From: an uncultured Clostridiaceae bacterium
Lineage (GTDB): Bacteria > Bacillota > Clostridia > Oscillospirales > Ruminococcaceae
DNA length: 8,621 nt
Assembly: GCA_946411985.1 (NCBI GenBank)
Contig: CAMKFY010000037.1
Location: 1 to 8,621 of the forward strand
Direction of reading: 5' to 3'
The notes beneath the pieces were generated by a model. That model was given only the letters and a program-made list of their open reading frames with translations, ran no database searches and was not told the origin of the DNA. The position numbers and the translations under genes were made by a program. This document shows positions 7,410-8,621 of the stretch, piece after piece; within the stretch, counting starts at the first letter, position 1; every line of letters starts with the position of its first letter.

Positions 7410-7441
7410 ATTCATAATTTTATTATAAGTTGCTAAACAAA

Positions 7442-7496
7442 AAACTTATTATTCCGTTCTACTAACGCATGCGCTTTATTATTACTTGATAAGTTT
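7442..7496 (-). promoter_or_regulatory. Possible stem-loop in the leader of the secreted-protein gene
   Basis: Perfect 8-bp arms AAACTTAT (7442-7449) and ATAAGTTT (7489-7496) enclose a 39-nt loop that contains the self-complementary CGCATGCG (7466-7473), unusually GC-rich for this gap. In the - strand transcript the outer stem is followed directly by further U residues, so it could act as a weak attenuator. AT-rich arms this short could also arise by chance. Confidence 0.3.
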
Positions 7497-7519
7497 ACGC
7501 TCAATCAACTTACAAGTTA

Positions 7520-7548
7520 ATTATAAAATAATAAGCTATAATAATCAA
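7520..7548 (-). promoter_or_regulatory. Sigma-A-type promoter of the intact secreted-protein gene
   Basis: Read on the - strand: -35 TTGATT (7543-7548), an exact 17-nt spacer, and a consensus -10 TATAAT (7520-7525). Transcription would start near 7513 and leave a leader of about 115 nt before ATG 7397. Three spaced half-sites abut the -35 box on its upstream side. A second TATAAT nearer the gene (7422-7427) lacks a -35 box at proper distance. Confidence 0.65.
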
Positions 7549-7576
7549 GTTACAATTTGGTTACAATATAATTACA
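7549..7576 (-). promoter_or_regulatory. Three phased half-sites upstream of the promoter, putative regulator binding site
   Basis: On the + strand GTTACA (7549-7554), GTTACA (7560-7565) and ATTACA (7571-7576) are separated by exactly 5 nt, an 11-bp period that places them on one face of the helix. The first touches the -35 box. This geometry matches tandem sites of OmpR/PhoB-family regulators, and each half-site differs from the Bacillus PhoP-box pattern TT(A/C/T)A(C/T)A only at its first base. Opposite-orientation copies TTGTAAC follow at 7588-7594 and 7621-7627. The regulator is not in the window. Confidence 0.45.
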
Positions 7577-7941
7577 AAAGTAACATTTTGTAACTATATC
7601 TAGCTATTATATTTAGTTTTTTGTAACTATTTAGAACAAATGCTAGTAATAAATTTTAAAAATTTGCTGCTAACACTAGGTTTTTCTGCGTTTTCTTATA
7701 TATTTTAATTTTATTACAAAATATTAAATTCAAAAAAAATTGGGCTTTTAAAAATATTTTTTTGTTATAATTTAAAATTAAAATTCAGAAAAATTATGTA
7801 TAAATATTAAAATATACCGTTTAAAAGCATATATTTTTGGAATTTACTGCATATAATTTGCCCTTTCTAATTAAAATTAACAATAAAACAAAGTTTTGTA
7901 ACTTTATTGTAAGTATATTTTAATAAATTTAAAATTTAACA
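7577..7941. other. Very AT-rich non-coding stretch, no gene seen
   Basis: Apart from TTGTAAC copies at 7588-7594, 7621-7627 and 7896-7902, this stretch holds only low-complexity A/T sequence with stops in every frame. A TATAAT-like box on the + strand (7764-7769) has no well-spaced -35 box and no downstream gene. Confidence 0.6.
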
Positions 7942-7968
7942 GGGAAGTTAAGATTAACTTAACTCCCC
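7942..7968 (-). terminator. Strand-specific terminator of the lysine-rich protein gene
   Basis: As - strand RNA the arms GGGGAGUUAAG and CUUAACUUCCC form an 11-bp stem with one G-U pair and a 5-nt loop; read as + strand RNA the same position is an A-C mismatch. This shows the hairpin is used by the - strand transcript, 40 nt past the stop at 8009. Further AT arms, TTTAATAAATTT (7919-7930) and AAATTTATTAAA (7969-7980), extend the palindrome. The U tract after the stem is only moderate. Confidence 0.75.
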
Positions 7969-8008
7969 AAATTTATTAAATTTCTAAAAACTATAAAGTA
8001 ATTTAAAC

Positions 8009-8621
8009 TTATTTTTTTTCTATGCTAGCGTAAGCACTCTTCAAACCTTTCACCAAATTAGTAGGGTCAACTTTTGAAACTATTTTTTTAGACTCACATA
8101 AATATTCTTCAAATTTAAGATGCTTTAATTTTCCTAATCTATTTTCATAATTTGCCAGTGCTGTAGCACAGCATCCATTTAAATTTTTCTTTTGATTTTT
8201 GCTCATATCCGCACAACGATTACGAGATTTTAAATTTTTATTAACTTTTTTTGTGCATTTTTTTACATTTTTTTTCTTTTGTTTACATTTATCTCTTAAT
8301 TTCCTTCTATTATTTTTATTTTTAGTTTTTAAGTTGTTTTTCTTAGTTCTTAATTTCTTTTTCTTAGTTCTTAATTTCTTTTTCTTAGCTCTTAATTTCT
8401 TTTTCTTAGCTTTAGTTTTTAAATTGCTTTTCTTAGTTTTACGTTTAGCTTTTGGCTTCTTTTTATTATTTTTATCTTCAGCATTTTTATCTTCAGCCTG
8501 CAATTTTCCACATTCTTTTTCTAAACAAGCTGCACGCTCACCAACAGCTTTAACCATTTTCATTTTTAACCCTTTAAAATACTTCTTATTTATTGGCTTT
8601 TTTATATCTTCTATAAACGCT
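8009..8621 (-). CDS. Extremely lysine/arginine-rich repeat protein of unknown function, 5' end open
   Basis: I do not recognise a family. The frame ends at TAA 8009 and stays open to the window edge, so the gene probably starts outside (at least 203 residues). An internal ATG at 8561-8563 with AAAGGG 6 nt upstream is an alternative start giving 184 aa. Numbered from that ATG: a short helix with GERAACLEKECGKLQ (8-22); a basic centre (34-116) in which 48 of 83 residues are Lys or Arg, with one acid (D91); and a C-terminal domain of normal composition (about 117-184), with FEEYLCESKKIVSKVDPTNL and an end rich in Lys. In the centre, KKKKLRA/T units place Leu at 57, 64, 71 and 78. Cysteines occur at 13, 18, 93, 103, 117, 131, 132 and 156. 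No signal peptide or membrane segment is visible. Binding to nucleic acid or another polyanion is an inference from charge, as in histone H1-like bacterial proteins. Confidence 0.75.
   Translation of the reverse strand, partial: AFIEDIKKPINKKYFKGLKMKMVKAVGERAACLEKECGKLQAEDKNAEDKNNKKKPKAKRKTKKSNLKTKAKKKKLRAKKKKLRTKKKKLRTKKNNLKTKNKNNRRKLRDKCKQKKKNVKKCTKKVNKNLKSRNRCADMSKNQKKNLNGCCATALANYENRLGKLKHLKFEEYLCESKKIVSKVDPTNLVKGLKSAYASIEKK
8337..8399 (-). repeat. 21-bp tandem repeat inside the lysine-rich gene
   Basis: Three adjacent 21-bp units occupy 8337-8357, 8358-8378 and 8379-8399. The first two are identical and the third differs at one base (TTAGTTC versus TTAGCTC). A degenerate fourth continues to about 8420. 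Each unit encodes seven residues (KKKKLR plus Thr or Ala). The array is flanked by two near-identical segments, about 26 bp each, at 8321-8346 and 8411-8436, which encode the NLKTK motif, so the array appears to have grown by in-frame duplication. Confidence 0.85.

Noticed and set aside
7549..7627. CRISPR array or replication iterons
   Set aside because: The units are only 6-7 bp, lack unique spacers, and are better explained as a promoter-proximal binding site; no Cas or replication initiator gene is present.
8337..8399. Non-coding satellite repeat
   Set aside because: The unit is 21 bp, keeps the reading frame and encodes a coherent heptad inside an open frame with a downstream terminator.

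Overview
The window looks like chromosomal DNA of a low-GC, AT-rich Bacillota (Firmicutes) bacterium, most likely of the class Clostridia. The main evidence is the C-terminus of an IreB-family protein (UPF0297, almost confined to Firmicutes), the adjacent greA-lysS pair, a class II fructose-bisphosphate aldolase and a clostridial-type OGG glycosylase. The standard genetic code fits: tryptophan is TGG and no long frame contains an internal TGA. The exact species cannot be named from the sequence alone.

Left half (1-4119, all + strand): a compact row of housekeeping genes. These are ireB (3' end only), ogg (8-oxoguanine DNA glycosylase), fba (class II aldolase), greA (transcript cleavage factor) and lysS (class II lysyl-tRNA synthetase). 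Gaps are 21-51 nt. The greA start is moved to 2111 because of its Shine-Dalgarno site. A hairpin terminator overlaps the lysS stop codon and also serves the convergent gene on the other strand.

Right half (4162-8621, all - strand): sparse, lineage-specific sequence with long AT-rich gaps. It holds two paralogous genes for secreted, helix-rich proteins with no recognisable family. The upstream copy (5910-7397) is intact and encodes 495 aa. The downstream copy (4162-5512) is broken by two separate single-base deletions; restoring both bases gives a continuous 450-aa protein that aligns to the intact copy without a gap across both breaks. Each copy has its own sigma-A-like promoter, and the two are followed by nearly identical terminators (24 of 28 bases), which suggests that gene and terminator were duplicated together. 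The promoter of the intact copy is abutted by three 6-bp half-sites at 11-bp spacing, resembling a tandem binding site for an OmpR/PhoB-family response regulator.

At the right edge is a gene for an extremely lysine/arginine-rich protein, with in-frame 21-bp tandem repeats giving a leucine every seven residues. Its strand-specific terminator lies at 7942-7968. Its 5' end probably lies outside the window. I found no tRNA, rRNA, CRISPR array or insertion sequence. The candidate novelty is the secreted paralog family with its tandem-site promoter, plus the lysine-rich repeat protein. Nothing in the sequence shows that these act together.
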